This document shows positions 7,744-16,562 of a stretch of DNA of 37,336 bases, one piece after another (positions within the stretch are counted from its first letter, which is position 1; each line of letters starts with the position of its first letter). Source of the DNA: Methanosarcina sp. UBA5 (GTDB lineage: Archaea; Halobacteriota; Methanosarcinia; Methanosarcinales; Methanosarcinaceae). The translations under genes were made by a program, and so were the position numbers. The notes below the pieces were generated by a model. It did not search any database, was not told where the DNA came from, and saw nothing but the letters and a program-made list of their open reading frames with translations. Location: the NCBI RefSeq assembly GCF_002505485.1, contig NZ_DAVG01000037.1, positions 1,555 to 38,890 on the forward strand, given 5' to 3'.

Positions 7744-8694
7744 TTATGTCAGTTTGGTTACCGGGTGGTTTGCCAGATCCGCAATCTCGATACCAAGATC
7801 TTTTGCGGTTTCACCAAGCATAATGTCTACCATTGCAACAGCCGGGAAAATCTGGTTAACGTTCTCAATAGGCCCATAAAGGAGATAATCCGAGCCTGCA
7901 ATCTGTGCTACCAGGTTGGTACCAATGTCTGAAGGCATGTAGATAGCCTGTGGGTCAGGCATAGTTTTCTTGAATTTCCTTAACCAGCTCCAGGAAGATG
8001 CCATGTTGTGGTATCCACCGCCAACTGGCAGCCCGAATTTTGCTTTCATTGTGGGTATCGAGCGGATAGTAGGACCGGAACCTGCGCCAAGAGGCATTGC
8101 AGCAACGTCGATTAAGGGTACCTTGATTCCACAGTCCTTTGCGATATCAAGCATTCCTTTTGTTAGTCCGGAACCACCGACTTCAAGAACGTCCAGCTTT
8201 CCTTTTACGGTAGGATCGACTGCGTTAAAGGCAAGTACGATAGATGCTGTCACATCGCTTTCAGTAAGGACATCGATTTCTTCCTGTTCAATACTTGCGT
8301 TGATTGAGTTGTGTATAGCCCTGTCTGCAACTCCTATCTCGGTACAGTACTTGGCAGCAGCAGCCCTTACCTTTCCTGCAGAGGAATCGATCAGGAAAGG
8401 AGTGTGGTCATCAATATCAACAAACCACTTTATGTAGTTACAAATCGCTTCGGGGGTTTCACCTACAATCTGGTTCGCATATGGAAGCCCGGTAGCGTCG
8501 CTCATTGTTTGCTGGGCATTCCAGAGCGATTCCGCAGTTGCTTTGTCGAAAGTTCCCTTGTCCTCGTCTGAAACGATCTTGTGTTTTCCATAGAACATGG
8601 TACTTACTAACACAGTTGGATATTCACCTGGCTGACCACCGAATTTAACTCCGCCTATATCAAAAACTTCCTGTTTCTTATCAAATTTGAACAT
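7744..8694 (-). CDS. mtrH: Tetrahydromethanopterin S-methyltransferase subunit H
   Basis: Soluble subunit of the Na+-translocating methyl-H4M(S)PT:coenzyme M methyltransferase. MtrH transfers the methyl group from methyl-tetrahydrosarcinapterin to the corrinoid on MtrA. The 316-aa length is typical. The sequence has the family N-terminus FDKKQEVFDIGGVKFGGQPG, the DSSAGKVRAA and EVGGSGLTKGMLDIAKDCG segments, and a TIM-barrel character with no membrane helix. It is the last gene of the operon, 16 nt after mtrG, and is followed by a strong hairpin terminator. Confidence 0.98.
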   Translation of the reverse strand: MFKFDKKQEVFDIGGVKFGGQPGEYPTVLVSTMFYGKHKIVSDEDKGTFDKATAESLWNAQQTMSDATGLPYANQIVGETPEAICNYIKWFVDIDDHTPFLIDSSAGKVRAAAAKYCTEIGVADRAIHNSINASIEQEEIDVLTESDVTASIVLAFNAVDPTVKGKLDVLEVGGSGLTKGMLDIAKDCGIKVPLIDVAAMPLGAGSGPTIRSIPTMKAKFGLPVGGGYHNMASSWSWLRKFKKTMPDPQAIYMPSDIGTNLVAQIAGSDYLLYGPIENVNQIFPAVAMVDIMLGETAKDLGIEIADLANHPVTKLT

Positions 8695-8710
8695 TTTAAT
8701 CCCTCAGTTG

Positions 8711-8944
8711 TTAATGCATGAACATTGATGTTACCGTGACATAAACAAGGAAGAGCAGCAGGCCAATAACGCCGCCGTACAGAATTCCAATGTCCCTTCC
8801 TACCTTCTTTCCGATTCTCTGTGCAACTTCACTGCCAACGAACTCGACTTTTTCTTCAATCCTGTCGAGCCGCTTCATAGCCGCGTTAAACTCACTTTGA
8901 TCTACAATAACTATGGGTGCTTTTTCGTCACTCATAGCACTCAC
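8711..8944 (-). CDS. mtrG: Tetrahydromethanopterin S-methyltransferase subunit G
   Basis: Small 77-aa subunit of the Mtr complex. The N-terminal half is soluble and helical (FNAAMKRLDRIEEKVEFVG), and a single C-terminal membrane helix (IGILYGGVIGLLLFLVYVTV) anchors it. Its start overlaps the mtrF stop by 4 nt (ATGA-type overlap), indicating translational coupling. The position between mtrF and mtrH is the conserved gene order. Confidence 0.96.
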   Translation of the reverse strand: MSAMSDEKAPIVIVDQSEFNAAMKRLDRIEEKVEFVGSEVAQRIGKKVGRDIGILYGGVIGLLLFLVYVTVTSMFMH

Positions 8945-9162
8945 CTCCAGACCAACAACGGGATTACAATGGTCACCAGGAATACGAATATGAATCCCGC
9001 TGCAAACCCTGAGATTCCGGTAGACATTACACCTGAATCAAGCTTCTGGTTTCTTGCAATTAATTGGCCTCTGTACCTGATACTTTCGAGAGCTGTATCG
9101 ATTGCTCCCATCTGCGGGGTAGTCACCATCGGGACTCCCTTTCCATATTCAGCTTCTGCCAT
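8941..9162 (-). CDS. mtrF: Tetrahydromethanopterin S-methyltransferase subunit F
   Basis: Mtr subunit of 73 aa. It contains the conserved VTTPQMGAIDTALESIRYRGQ segment split by the LIARNQKLDSG region, and one C-terminal membrane helix (GFAAGFIFVFLVTIVIPLLV). Parts of MtrF resemble MtrA outside the corrinoid domain, a known feature of the family. It begins 4 nt after mtrA and overlaps mtrG by 4 nt. Confidence 0.96.
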   Translation of the reverse strand: MAEAEYGKGVPMVTTPQMGAIDTALESIRYRGQLIARNQKLDSGVMSTGISGFAAGFIFVFLVTIVIPLLVWR

Positions 9163-9166
9163 TCTT

Positions 9167-9889
9167 TTACCTCCCTATCAATAGCATTCCAAGAATAGCA
9201 ATGGTAAAGGTTAATCCTATCATGAACCCTTCAACCTTCCCTGCACCTACACCTGCATGATACTTATTTAGGTTTCCGATGTCAATCAGGCTGCTTTCGA
9301 TCCCTTTCATCCTGTTGCGGACCATTGCAATTTCGGCGCCAAGCGGTCTGACCCCAGCTCCCTCTTCTTCTTCTTCTCCTCCCTCGGAGATCTGTAGAAT
9401 CATGGGTTCGGCATCAAAGGCTCCAGGGTCTTTTGAAACGAGTTCTTTTACCTTGGAAGTAATTGCGCCCATATCCTCAGTTTCAAGAAGGTTAATGACC
9501 TCGACCTGTTGCTGGAAGCGTTCAACTGCCTCTGCAGTCAGGTTTTCTACATACGGAATTGCACCCTGGGCTCCTACGATCCTGCTCTCTTTTACACCGT
9601 TTGCGTGGAGAGCGATTATTGACTGTCCAAGTACGTGCCCTTTAACTTCAGTACCGGTCACAAGGAGGAACCTGATATTAGGGTTTGAAATGATGTGGGC
9701 AACAACTTTCTCGATACCGAGGTTTTCGGTTTTACACGATCCTGTAATTGATGCACCTGCATCAAGAATAGACTTTCCCGGAATGTGTGATCCGCAGGTA
9801 ATTACACATACTGGATTCTTAGAGTCACCAGCCTCGTATTCACCTTTCAGGATAGGCCACCCTGCGGCAGCATCTTTCTTGTTTGCCAT
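9167..9889 (-). CDS. mtrA: Tetrahydromethanopterin S-methyltransferase subunit A (corrinoid protein)
   Basis: Corrinoid-carrying subunit of Mtr, 240 aa. It accepts the methyl group from the MtrH reaction and passes it to coenzyme M, driving Na+ export. H85 in GTEVKGHVLGQS corresponds to the cobalt-ligating His of the family. An acidic linker (EGGEEEEEGAG) follows the corrinoid domain, and a single membrane helix (IGLTFTIAILGMLLIG) forms the C-terminus. It lies 1 nt after mtrB and 4 nt before mtrF. Full length, no lesions. Confidence 0.98.
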   Translation of the reverse strand: MANKKDAAAGWPILKGEYEAGDSKNPVCVITCGSHIPGKSILDAGASITGSCKTENLGIEKVVAHIISNPNIRFLLVTGTEVKGHVLGQSIIALHANGVKESRIVGAQGAIPYVENLTAEAVERFQQQVEVINLLETEDMGAITSKVKELVSKDPGAFDAEPMILQISEGGEEEEEGAGVRPLGAEIAMVRNRMKGIESSLIDIGNLNKYHAGVGAGKVEGFMIGLTFTIAILGMLLIGR

Positions 9890-9890
9890 T

Positions 9891-10220
9891 TTAAGCTCCT
9901 CCCGCCATCATCACAGATCTGAGATATATTAAAAGGAGAACCATCCCGAAGAAGAAAAAGCCCACGACAATTCCATACCAGGCATTGGTATAGAATCCTG
10001 CTTTATAGGACGCGTTTTCACGGCCTGGCCAGCTGTTGAGGAGCGGCCTGCTTGGGGAAAGGGAATCCACAAGGTCATCTGCTATTAGATCCAGTTTGTC
10101 CAGTCTTTCAAAGACAGGCGCCAAGCTATATTGCAGAATGTCCTCTCGTTCCTGTGCAATCACACCGGTATCGGTCTCCAGTACCAGATGTATTTCCGGG
10201 GTTATGCGAACTGTGCTCAT
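9891..10220 (-). CDS. mtrB: Tetrahydromethanopterin S-methyltransferase subunit B
   Basis: Mtr subunit of 109 aa with the family N-terminus STVRITPEIHLVLETDTGVI, a helical middle (PVFERLDKLDLIADDLVDSL) and one C-terminal membrane helix (NAWYGIVVGFFFFGMVLLLI). The start overlaps the mtrC stop by 4 nt, so the two are translationally coupled. It sits between mtrC and mtrA as in other methanogens. Confidence 0.97.
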   Translation of the reverse strand: MSTVRITPEIHLVLETDTGVIAQEREDILQYSLAPVFERLDKLDLIADDLVDSLSPSRPLLNSWPGRENASYKAGFYTNAWYGIVVGFFFFGMVLLLIYLRSVMMAGGA

Positions 10221-11005
10221 TGCATTTCCTCCTCAGTTGGCAGCAGACCGGTATCGACAACTTTGTATGCATCCCTCTTGACAAGAGCATAGTACTTGCC
10301 GAAGTAAACGTACCAGATTATGATTCCAATAAGTACGGTTATAGCGATTGCTCCCATACCTGCTACGGACGCAAAGCCTGAGAGGACCACTGCAATTCCT
10401 GCTTTTTCCGCAGAGAGTGCAAGGAGTCTATCCTGTGTTTCGTCAGGCCCCAGGTTTGAATTGTGCGGGTGCAACATTGCCATACCGCCGGCGATGTAAA
10501 TCATCATTATGAAGCCTGTTCTAATCACTTCTTTGACAACTATTCCATAATCAAGGGAACCGGCAATTACAATACTAAGTCCGAGAATCAGGAGAGCTCC
10601 TGCCCCTGCAATCTCAGTTGTTGCACTTACCATAATTGGAATAGTCATGCCGACTACCTTTTTAGAAATAATTCCTATTATAGCTCCGATGGCACATGAG
10701 ACAATGAATGCGACAATAGGACCTGCTGGGCCTATATCGAGGGCAAGTCCGAACAGGACGGCAATAATTCCCATACCAAGGGCGAGCAGACCGATTGATG
10801 GAACACCCGTACCAAGTCCATAACTAGCAATACGTCGGACTGCATCAGCACCCCAGATACTGGCGAAGACTGCTCCCAGAGCCCCGAAGAATACAAATAT
10901 AGGGTTTGCTTGGGAAAGGAAATAAGCGAGATATATGCATACGAGGCCGCCAACTGCGCCAACAGCCATCAATGTGTTCGGAGGAATCATCTTTTGTTCT
11001 GTCAT
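10217..11005 (-). CDS. mtrC: Tetrahydromethanopterin S-methyltransferase subunit C
   Basis: Polytopic membrane subunit of Mtr, 262 aa, with alternating hydrophobic helices rich in Gly, Ala and Ile and the conserved LHPHNSNLGPDETQDR loop. MtrC, D and E form the membrane part thought to carry Na+. It begins immediately after the mtrD stop (0 nt spacing) and overlaps mtrB by 4 nt. Confidence 0.97.
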   Translation of the reverse strand: MTEQKMIPPNTLMAVGAVGGLVCIYLAYFLSQANPIFVFFGALGAVFASIWGADAVRRIASYGLGTGVPSIGLLALGMGIIAVLFGLALDIGPAGPIVAFIVSCAIGAIIGIISKKVVGMTIPIMVSATTEIAGAGALLILGLSIVIAGSLDYGIVVKEVIRTGFIMMIYIAGGMAMLHPHNSNLGPDETQDRLLALSAEKAGIAVVLSGFASVAGMGAIAITVLIGIIIWYVYFGKYYALVKRDAYKVVDTGLLPTEEEMQ

Positions 11006-11770
11006 TTAGAGACCTCCTACGAATGCAAGAGCTCCAACTGCTATTACTGCTACAATACCGAGAGGGATTGATGCGAGGAAGGAAGCAACAGCAGCCTTTG
11101 GCCATCTTTTGAATTTAGGATCATGGAACCCTTCAATAGTACCGACGATGTTGTACGAAGGGATGACCGAGTTTATAAAGAAGAAACCTATTGTGAAAGT
11201 AGCTACGACGGCTACAAGGTCCAGATTATGTACATCGAGAGGTATTACTCCTGAGTAAGCATAGGTGCCTACTTTCATGAGAGCATAATATGCAAGAGCT
11301 GCTCCAAGACCTCCGAGAAGACCTCCGAGAAGTGAGCTTACAAATGCAACAGTTGGAATACCATGTCCTTCAGTACCCTGGGAGACATAGAGGTCCTGCC
11401 TGTACTTGGTGATTGGATCGTACTTTACTTTTGCAGAAACCGGCATAACGCCCACACCATAGGCGTAAATCCAGGTAGCAACTATCATGGTTGCTGCCAG
11501 CATGACCATTGCGCCGACTCCTCCAGCACCTAGAACCACACCTAAATTCTGGTTTAAATCCATTACAGCTCCAGCAGCTATGATCCCGGCAATTCCGGCT
11601 CCGGCTGCCAGCATCACAGTACCGGTACCTATACCCGTCGCCTGGGCCATTGCTGCGGGAGCGCCTCCAACAGATATAAAGTGGACACTGATAGAAATTA
11701 AAGTACCACCGATTATAATTGCGATAATCCACAAAATGTTAGGCGCAATAAGTCCTACGAGATCTATCAT
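11006..11770 (-). CDS. mtrD: Tetrahydromethanopterin S-methyltransferase subunit D
   Basis: Polytopic membrane subunit of 254 aa containing the ISVHFISVGGAPAAMAQATG segment and the GVMPVSAKVKYDPITKYRQD loop typical of MtrD. It is part of the MtrCDE Na+-translocating module. The start overlaps the mtrE stop by 4 nt. The long frames on the opposite strand here are compositional shadows of its Gly/Ala-rich helices. Confidence 0.97.
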   Translation of the reverse strand: MIDLVGLIAPNILWIIAIIIGGTLISISVHFISVGGAPAAMAQATGIGTGTVMLAAGAGIAGIIAAGAVMDLNQNLGVVLGAGGVGAMVMLAATMIVATWIYAYGVGVMPVSAKVKYDPITKYRQDLYVSQGTEGHGIPTVAFVSSLLGGLLGGLGAALAYYALMKVGTYAYSGVIPLDVHNLDLVAVVATFTIGFFFINSVIPSYNIVGTIEGFHDPKFKRWPKAAVASFLASIPLGIVAVIAVGALAFVGGL

Positions 11771-12681
11771 GCGGACACCTCTTCGCCCTTATCTTCCTTG
11801 AACGGCCCGTATTTTTCACGGGTTTCCTTTTCGATATGCCAGTTCCAAATACATAAGACAGTAACAATAAGCAAGCCTAAAAGATTAGAGAGCCAGCCAT
11901 ATGCGACACTTTTTGCGGGGTCGAAGACTAATATGATCCAGGTACCCAGGAACACGACCATTCCAAAAGAAACTCCTGTCATCGGTCCACCGAACTTTGA
12001 GCAGAACCAGAGGTTATCAATACCATTTCTCAGGCCTGATTCGGCTTTACGGACAATGTTTCCTGATTGTGAAGCATTCAGACCTTCACCAAAAGGCTGC
12101 TGCTGGAACTGACGCTCTGCACCTAAGTGGACGTCGCCTGTGGCAGATCCAACTGAGCCTACTACAACTCCCCAAAGGAAAGACAGTAAAACGAAGGGGA
12201 AAGGATGCGCCAGTGAAGTTACCAAGAGGTACGAAACTACCTCGACAGAAAACGTCGTTAGGAACGCAAAGGCCATGATCACAGGTGTGTGAGATCTTAT
12301 CAAGTCTAGATAGATCGGTTGCTTAAACCGAGCCTGACTGGCCTCTCTGCCCATAATTGCAGTTACGGAATAGCTTCCATGTACCATAGCTGCAATAAGG
12401 GCCCCAATAACCAATGCAAAGAGTGGGGAAAAACCAAAGTGTTGTATTAAAACAAGAGCTCCAGTCGAACCAACAGTACACATCAGTCCATTGGAGACTG
12501 GTTCACCAGCAATAGCTTTATTATAGATTCGATGTACGTAACCCATCTGGGGAGCTAACTGCACTTGAGAGTTAGCATTACTCTGCGACCCGACATCGGA
12601 TTCCAGGTCCTCTGAGGCACCTGCAATCGTCGCAGCAGCACCGATAAGTGCAAGAACTCCCATACTTATGAGTGGTTCCAT
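11767..12681 (-). CDS. mtrE: Tetrahydromethanopterin S-methyltransferase subunit E
   Basis: First gene of the operon: a polytopic membrane subunit of 304 aa. The N-terminus MEPLISMGVLALIGAAATIA is a membrane helix, followed by an extracytoplasmic loop with SDVGSQSNANSQVQLAPQMG, then NKAIAGEPVSNG and further helices; the C-terminus is charged. The start is fixed by a strong Shine-Dalgarno GGAGGA at 12693-12688, six bases before ATG 12681. A perfect 16-bp palindrome lies a few bases upstream of it, and the leader before that is long and AT-rich. Confidence 0.98.
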   Translation of the reverse strand: MEPLISMGVLALIGAAATIAGASEDLESDVGSQSNANSQVQLAPQMGYVHRIYNKAIAGEPVSNGLMCTVGSTGALVLIQHFGFSPLFALVIGALIAAMVHGSYSVTAIMGREASQARFKQPIYLDLIRSHTPVIMAFAFLTTFSVEVVSYLLVTSLAHPFPFVLLSFLWGVVVGSVGSATGDVHLGAERQFQQQPFGEGLNASQSGNIVRKAESGLRNGIDNLWFCSKFGGPMTGVSFGMVVFLGTWIILVFDPAKSVAYGWLSNLLGLLIVTVLCIWNWHIEKETREKYGPFKEDKGEEVSA

Positions 12682-12699
12682 TCATTTTCCTCCTTTATG

Positions 12700-12715
12700 T
12701 TATTACATGTAATAA
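12700..12715. promoter_or_regulatory. Perfect 16-bp palindrome in the mtr leader
   Basis: TTATTACATGTAATAA reads identically on both strands and ends 6 nt upstream of the mtrE Shine-Dalgarno sequence. It could be a protein operator or a short mRNA hairpin affecting initiation. Confidence 0.5.
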
Positions 12716-13254
12716 GGCCGGATTGAAAAAAACGTTGTACATTTTTTCACGCCGTTTGCCATATTATTACAATGAAAAATAACGAATGACAAGCGTTGAA
12801 TTTTTGTTTAGAAAGGATTATTCATAAACCTTTCGAAATATGCAGGCATTTAAAATATTATTATATAATAGTATGATATAAAATCCGTTTTATAAGATAG
12901 GCTGCAATGGTCAAAGTGTACAAAATGCCATATATATATAAATAAAAAAATTTAACTCCATCCAATATAATATAAAGATTCCGATTCTAACTAATGAATT
13001 TTTTTAATTGATTTTAAAAATATAATTATTGGTTTTATAAATAAGAGCCCTTCCGTTGTGGTTTTTAGATCATTAATTATTATAAATAATAGATTGTATT
13101 AACTTTTTCGTTTATTCAAGGAACAAAAAAGATATGTTTTTGGTATTATTTCAGACAAATTAATTAATACTGTACGCATTTTAAGTAAAAATATATTTAT
13201 CCCACAAAGCTATATATTTATTTTAGAGAATATTTATGAATAAAATTTAACTGT

Positions 13255-13266
13255 GCCCCGGAGAAC
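13255..13266 (-). promoter_or_regulatory. GTTCTCCGGGGC motif in the mtr leader region
   Basis: The minus-strand motif GTTCTCCGGGGC sits just downstream of a strong TATA box (13272-13284), close to the predicted start of the long mtr transcript. The same 12 bases, followed by a similar AGTT...AAATTT context, occur upstream of srp19 on the same strand (25998-26009). It stands out as GC-rich in AT-rich DNA. Confidence 0.35.
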
Positions 13267-13473
13267 ATTTATTTATATATAAATATGTTGGCTAATTTTA
13301 GCTAATTTACCAGATTAATAACATGAAACTGTTTGGTTGCAATATGAGAGGGGAACTTTCTGTATATTTTGAACTTCAGATTAAAATAGATTAATTATTT
13401 TAGCATATTTAGCAAATTTAATATTTAGAGAAGTTAGAAAAAGATTTTTATATTTAACTTCCTTGCATAATAT

Positions 13474-14283
13474 GTGATTTTAGGGGCTTCATCCTTTACC
13501 GGCTCACCTAGAGATTTACATGGGTCTGTTGAGTATATAGAACTATATATTCCTAAACTTGGGGTTTATAATGGTTTAACACTTGAAACGAAGAAGCTCG
13601 ACAGAGTGCTTGATGAAATTTCGATCTATGATTTCGCAGCCACAGTTCACGCGCCTTACTTTGCGGAAGATTCCAAATATCCCCCAGCTCTCCAGGTTGA
13701 CACTGCGCAAATGGGAGAGAGGGAATTTACCCTTCTGGAAGAATCAATCACGCTTGCAAACCGGATCGGAGCTCATGTTGTGGTATTACACCCGGGCAGA
13801 GTTGGATCTAATAGGGAAAAATCTTATTTATCTATGGTCAATAACTTCAACAAGCTTGCGTCCGTGGCTGAAGATTATGGAGTTACTTTGGGCCTTGAAA
13901 ACAAGGAAGGCACAGATCCCTCGAATTTTTGCTGTGAGGCCAAGGAGCTTTCCAAGACTATAGAAGCTGTGAATTCCGAACACCTGAAAGCCACCTTTGA
14001 TATAGGACATGCAAACCTTACCTGCGGAGGCGATCCTGAAAAACTCAGGGAATTTGTCCGAACCTTGAAGGAGCATATTATCCATCTTCATCTTCATGAT
14101 AATAGTGGGCAATGGACAGAAAAATACGATGGGGACGCGCACATGGCTCCTGGAGAAGGTTGCGCTGATTTTTCAGTCCTGAAATTGCTTTCTGGATACA
14201 AAGGCATCTATAATTTTGAGGTATTCTCTCTCGAAGATCTTCTTTTTGGAAAAAAGACCCTTGAGAGCGCCTTCAAGCTTTAA
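13474..14283 (+). CDS. Sugar phosphate isomerase/epimerase (AP-endonuclease-2-like TIM barrel)
   Basis: TIM-barrel protein of 269 aa of the xylose-isomerase-like family. Likely metal ligands are in HAPY, GLENKEG (Glu), TFDIGHANL (Asp, His), HLHDN and the C-terminal NFEVFS (Glu). Barrel strands such as VVVLHPG are clear. The substrate cannot be told from sequence. Translation starts at GTG 13474; the TATA box at 13445-13456 puts transcription close to that codon, so the mRNA may be leaderless. It is divergent from mtr and convergent with the symporter gene. Confidence 0.85.
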   Translation: MILGASSFTGSPRDLHGSVEYIELYIPKLGVYNGLTLETKKLDRVLDEISIYDFAATVHAPYFAEDSKYPPALQVDTAQMGEREFTLLEESITLANRIGAHVVVLHPGRVGSNREKSYLSMVNNFNKLASVAEDYGVTLGLENKEGTDPSNFCCEAKELSKTIEAVNSEHLKATFDIGHANLTCGGDPEKLREFVRTLKEHIIHLHLHDNSGQWTEKYDGDAHMAPGEGCADFSVLKLLSGYKGIYNFEVFSLEDLLFGKKTLESAFKL

Positions 14284-14317
14284 CATTTGCTTAAATCTGA
14301 AAAAAGAGAAATAGCTG

Positions 14318-14333
14318 GGTTCTGGTAAGAACC
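14318..14333. terminator. Hairpin between convergent isomerase and symporter genes
   Basis: GGTTCT-ggta-AGAACC is a perfect 6-bp stem with a 4-nt loop, lying between the two convergent stops. Pyrimidine and T runs follow on the minus strand (the complement of AAAAAAG near 14301) and a T4 run on the plus strand, so it may serve both genes. Confidence 0.45.
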
Positions 14334-14340
14334 TCAACTT

Positions 14341-16263
14341 TTACTTAAAAAAGTCCAGACTTATGTTCTTCTGGCCAAGTACTTTTTTTAACTCCTCGTA
14401 GGCTGTGAAAAGTTCTCTCTTTTGTCTTCCCACGGTTTCAAGGGTAGGCTCGGCCTTGAGCCAGATATCCCGATCTCCGCTACCTCTTGTTATCGCAACA
14501 CAGGAAAGCATATCTCCATGAGTCAATCTGTATACAGAATCAATCCCTGTAGGAGTTATCCAGGCAGGATAGCTGATTTTAAGCCGTTCTGTTATTTCAT
14601 GCCAGTTGAGATTTCCAGAAGCTCGGAGATTGAGCTGAAGATGAGCACGTTCTCCGGTAATTTTTTCATCAACATTCTCGAGAAAAGCACTGTACGACTT
14701 ATCTGCTTCACCGACTCCCTTTGCTTCGTAACGAGCAAGCTTTTCGGCTTCCTCTTTGAAAAAGGGTGCAAGATTGATCTTGCTCGAAGGTTTTGTCATA
14801 AAGGACACTCCAAAGAAAACAATTGCACTCACGGTCATTCCTACAATTACTCCGTGGGCTGTGAGGATCGGGTGGATTGTCTCAAGATAATTGGTACCCA
14901 TAGGTGGTGTTTTTATAAGATCCACAGCCACAAGAGCCACCTGAACTAAGAATCCCACGATCATTCCTGCAAAAGCTCCTTCTTTAGTAGCCCGTTTCCA
15001 ATATAAACCTCCCATTAAGGGGAAGAAGTAGGATGAGCTTGCAATGAAGGTTGCAATTTGAATAGCATCGATAATGTTTGGAATTACAAATGAACCTGCT
15101 GTTGCCGCAAGTATGATAGCGATGACACTGATTCTGTTTACCGCGAGCATTTCTTTCATTGTAGCATCAGGCTTTATGTATCTCTGGAAAATATCCCTGG
15201 AGACACAGGAGGCTCCTGAAGTTGAAAAAGTATCTGTACAGGACATGGAAGCTGCAGCAAGCCCGATTGCACTTAAGGCTATTATCACAGGGGCAGAGGC
15301 GAAACGTGTATTGACAAAATTCAGGAGTGCAGGTTCTGCCAGACCCATGCCTGCAGGAAAACCCATCTTTGCTATTTCAGGATATACGGAATTGAGAGCT
15401 ATTGCAATTACAGCGCAGGCTGCGAAGACTACAGTAATCATGAGAGCGCCGACTATCATTCCACGACTGGCGGATTTTGCATCTCTTGCAGCCCAGACTT
15501 TTTGCCAGGGGTCCTGCTCAGTAATCCAGCCAGGAATTAAAGCAAAGCTAAGGATCATTATAAGAGGAAGACCGACTGAAAAGGGATTCCACCAGCTTCC
15601 AGGCACATTTCCAAAAAGCTGGGAAGTGCTTATTGCAGTAGTATTAAGTCCTCCGTCAGCTACTGTTCCTACTGATGCAAAAGCCATTCCCACTGCGAAG
15701 AGTGCAAGGAAGGCAAACTGGACAACATCTGTCCAGATTACTGCAGAAAGTCCTCCCAGGGTTACGTAGAGAGAGACTGAAATCGCAATGATGGCTGCAG
15801 CATAAATGGGATCAAGGCCATAAAATACCTGCAACACTAGAGAAAGCCCTGTAATGTCCGCTACTGAAAAAAGAGTCATTACAACAGTAATAATCACGGC
15901 AATTGGCAATCTTATTGCACTACCGTAACGTTGTTCTAGAAGCTCGGGTTGTGTGATTGCAGGCAGGCTTTTAATCTTCCTTACAAGCACAGCAATAACA
16001 AGGAGAGCAAGGATATTAGGAGCCACAAATTCCCATATAGAACCCATTCCTCCGAGCATAAAATATCCGACAACCGCAAGAATTCCTCCGGCTGTCAACC
16101 ATGAAGCTGCCGCCGAAAAACCGATTGCTGTGGGCCCTATCATGCGGCCAGCAAGCCAGAAATCGGTAATGGATTTCTGTCTACTGTTAAAATACCAGCT
16201 AATAGCCACAAGTATGGCTATATAGACTGTAAGCATTACAAGGAAAACACTATAACCATTCAT
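14341..16263 (-). CDS. Sodium:solute symporter (SSS family)
   Basis: Polytopic transporter of 640 aa from the preferred start, with roughly 13 hydrophobic helices of the PutP/PanF type. Recognisable segments are ITDFWLAGRMIGPTAIGFSAAASWLTAGG near the N-terminus and LGGLSAVIWTDVVQF, typical of SSS core helices. The last 130 residues form a soluble tail (HEITERLKISYPAWITPTG). The frame extends 15 codons further upstream, but ATG 16263 is preceded by GAAGG and begins directly before the first helix, so it is preferred. The solute is unknown. The gene is monocistronic. Confidence 0.88.
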   Translation of the reverse strand: MNGYSVFLVMLTVYIAILVAISWYFNSRQKSITDFWLAGRMIGPTAIGFSAAASWLTAGGILAVVGYFMLGGMGSIWEFVAPNILALLVIAVLVRKIKSLPAITQPELLEQRYGSAIRLPIAVIITVVMTLFSVADITGLSLVLQVFYGLDPIYAAAIIAISVSLYVTLGGLSAVIWTDVVQFAFLALFAVGMAFASVGTVADGGLNTTAISTSQLFGNVPGSWWNPFSVGLPLIMILSFALIPGWITEQDPWQKVWAARDAKSASRGMIVGALMITVVFAACAVIAIALNSVYPEIAKMGFPAGMGLAEPALLNFVNTRFASAPVIIALSAIGLAAASMSCTDTFSTSGASCVSRDIFQRYIKPDATMKEMLAVNRISVIAIILAATAGSFVIPNIIDAIQIATFIASSSYFFPLMGGLYWKRATKEGAFAGMIVGFLVQVALVAVDLIKTPPMGTNYLETIHPILTAHGVIVGMTVSAIVFFGVSFMTKPSSKINLAPFFKEEAEKLARYEAKGVGEADKSYSAFLENVDEKITGERAHLQLNLRASGNLNWHEITERLKISYPAWITPTGIDSVYRLTHGDMLSCVAITRGSGDRDIWLKAEPTLETVGRQKRELFTAYEELKKVLGQKNISLDFFK

Positions 16264-16562
16264 AAATAAACCTTCAGAGATATTAGTAATGTGTATAAAC
16301 CAACTCATTTTATCGAATTTTTGATATATTATTCAACTTTTAAATATATGACTTTATATATATGCTCATCGTATCGACATATAAGTAAATAAACATTTAC
16401 TTTCACTATAATATTTAGTTAACTTATTACAGTCATATAGGCACTTTTTTATACATTTAGACAAGCTAGCTTGAATTAAAGCTATTTGTATTTTTCTTAT
16501 TTTTATTATACTTTCATTTTAAAATAAGCTCAGGATACTTTTGTAATTTCCATCATTTTTTC
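16264..16562. other. AT-rich promoter region of the symporter and deletion edge
   Basis: Very AT-rich, with several TATA-like segments (for example 16351-16362). No gene remnant is recognisable. The modC remnant appears abruptly at about 16563, so the lost part of the molybdate transporter operon was probably deleted here. Confidence 0.5.

Larger units (their letters stand above)
12682..13473. other. 792-bp AT-rich divergent promoter region and mtr leader
   Basis: No gene is supported. The stretch is strongly AT-rich. It holds TATA boxes for mtr on the minus strand (TTTATATATAAAT near 13272-13284 and another near 12932-12942) and one for the divergent gene at 13445-13456. It also has TGTACA motifs at 12734 and 12918 and a palindrome next to the mtrE ribosome site. 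If the distal TATA box is used, the mtr leader is about 570 nt; which start is used cannot be told from sequence. Confidence 0.6.

Noticed and set aside
7970..8437. 155-codon plus-strand frame opposite mtrH
   Set aside because: Shadow of mtrH.
9279..9932. 217-codon plus-strand frame opposite mtrA
   Set aside because: Shadow of mtrA, which is certain.
15074..15769. 231-codon plus-strand frame opposite the symporter
   Set aside because: Compositional shadow of the membrane protein gene on the other strand; no family similarity.
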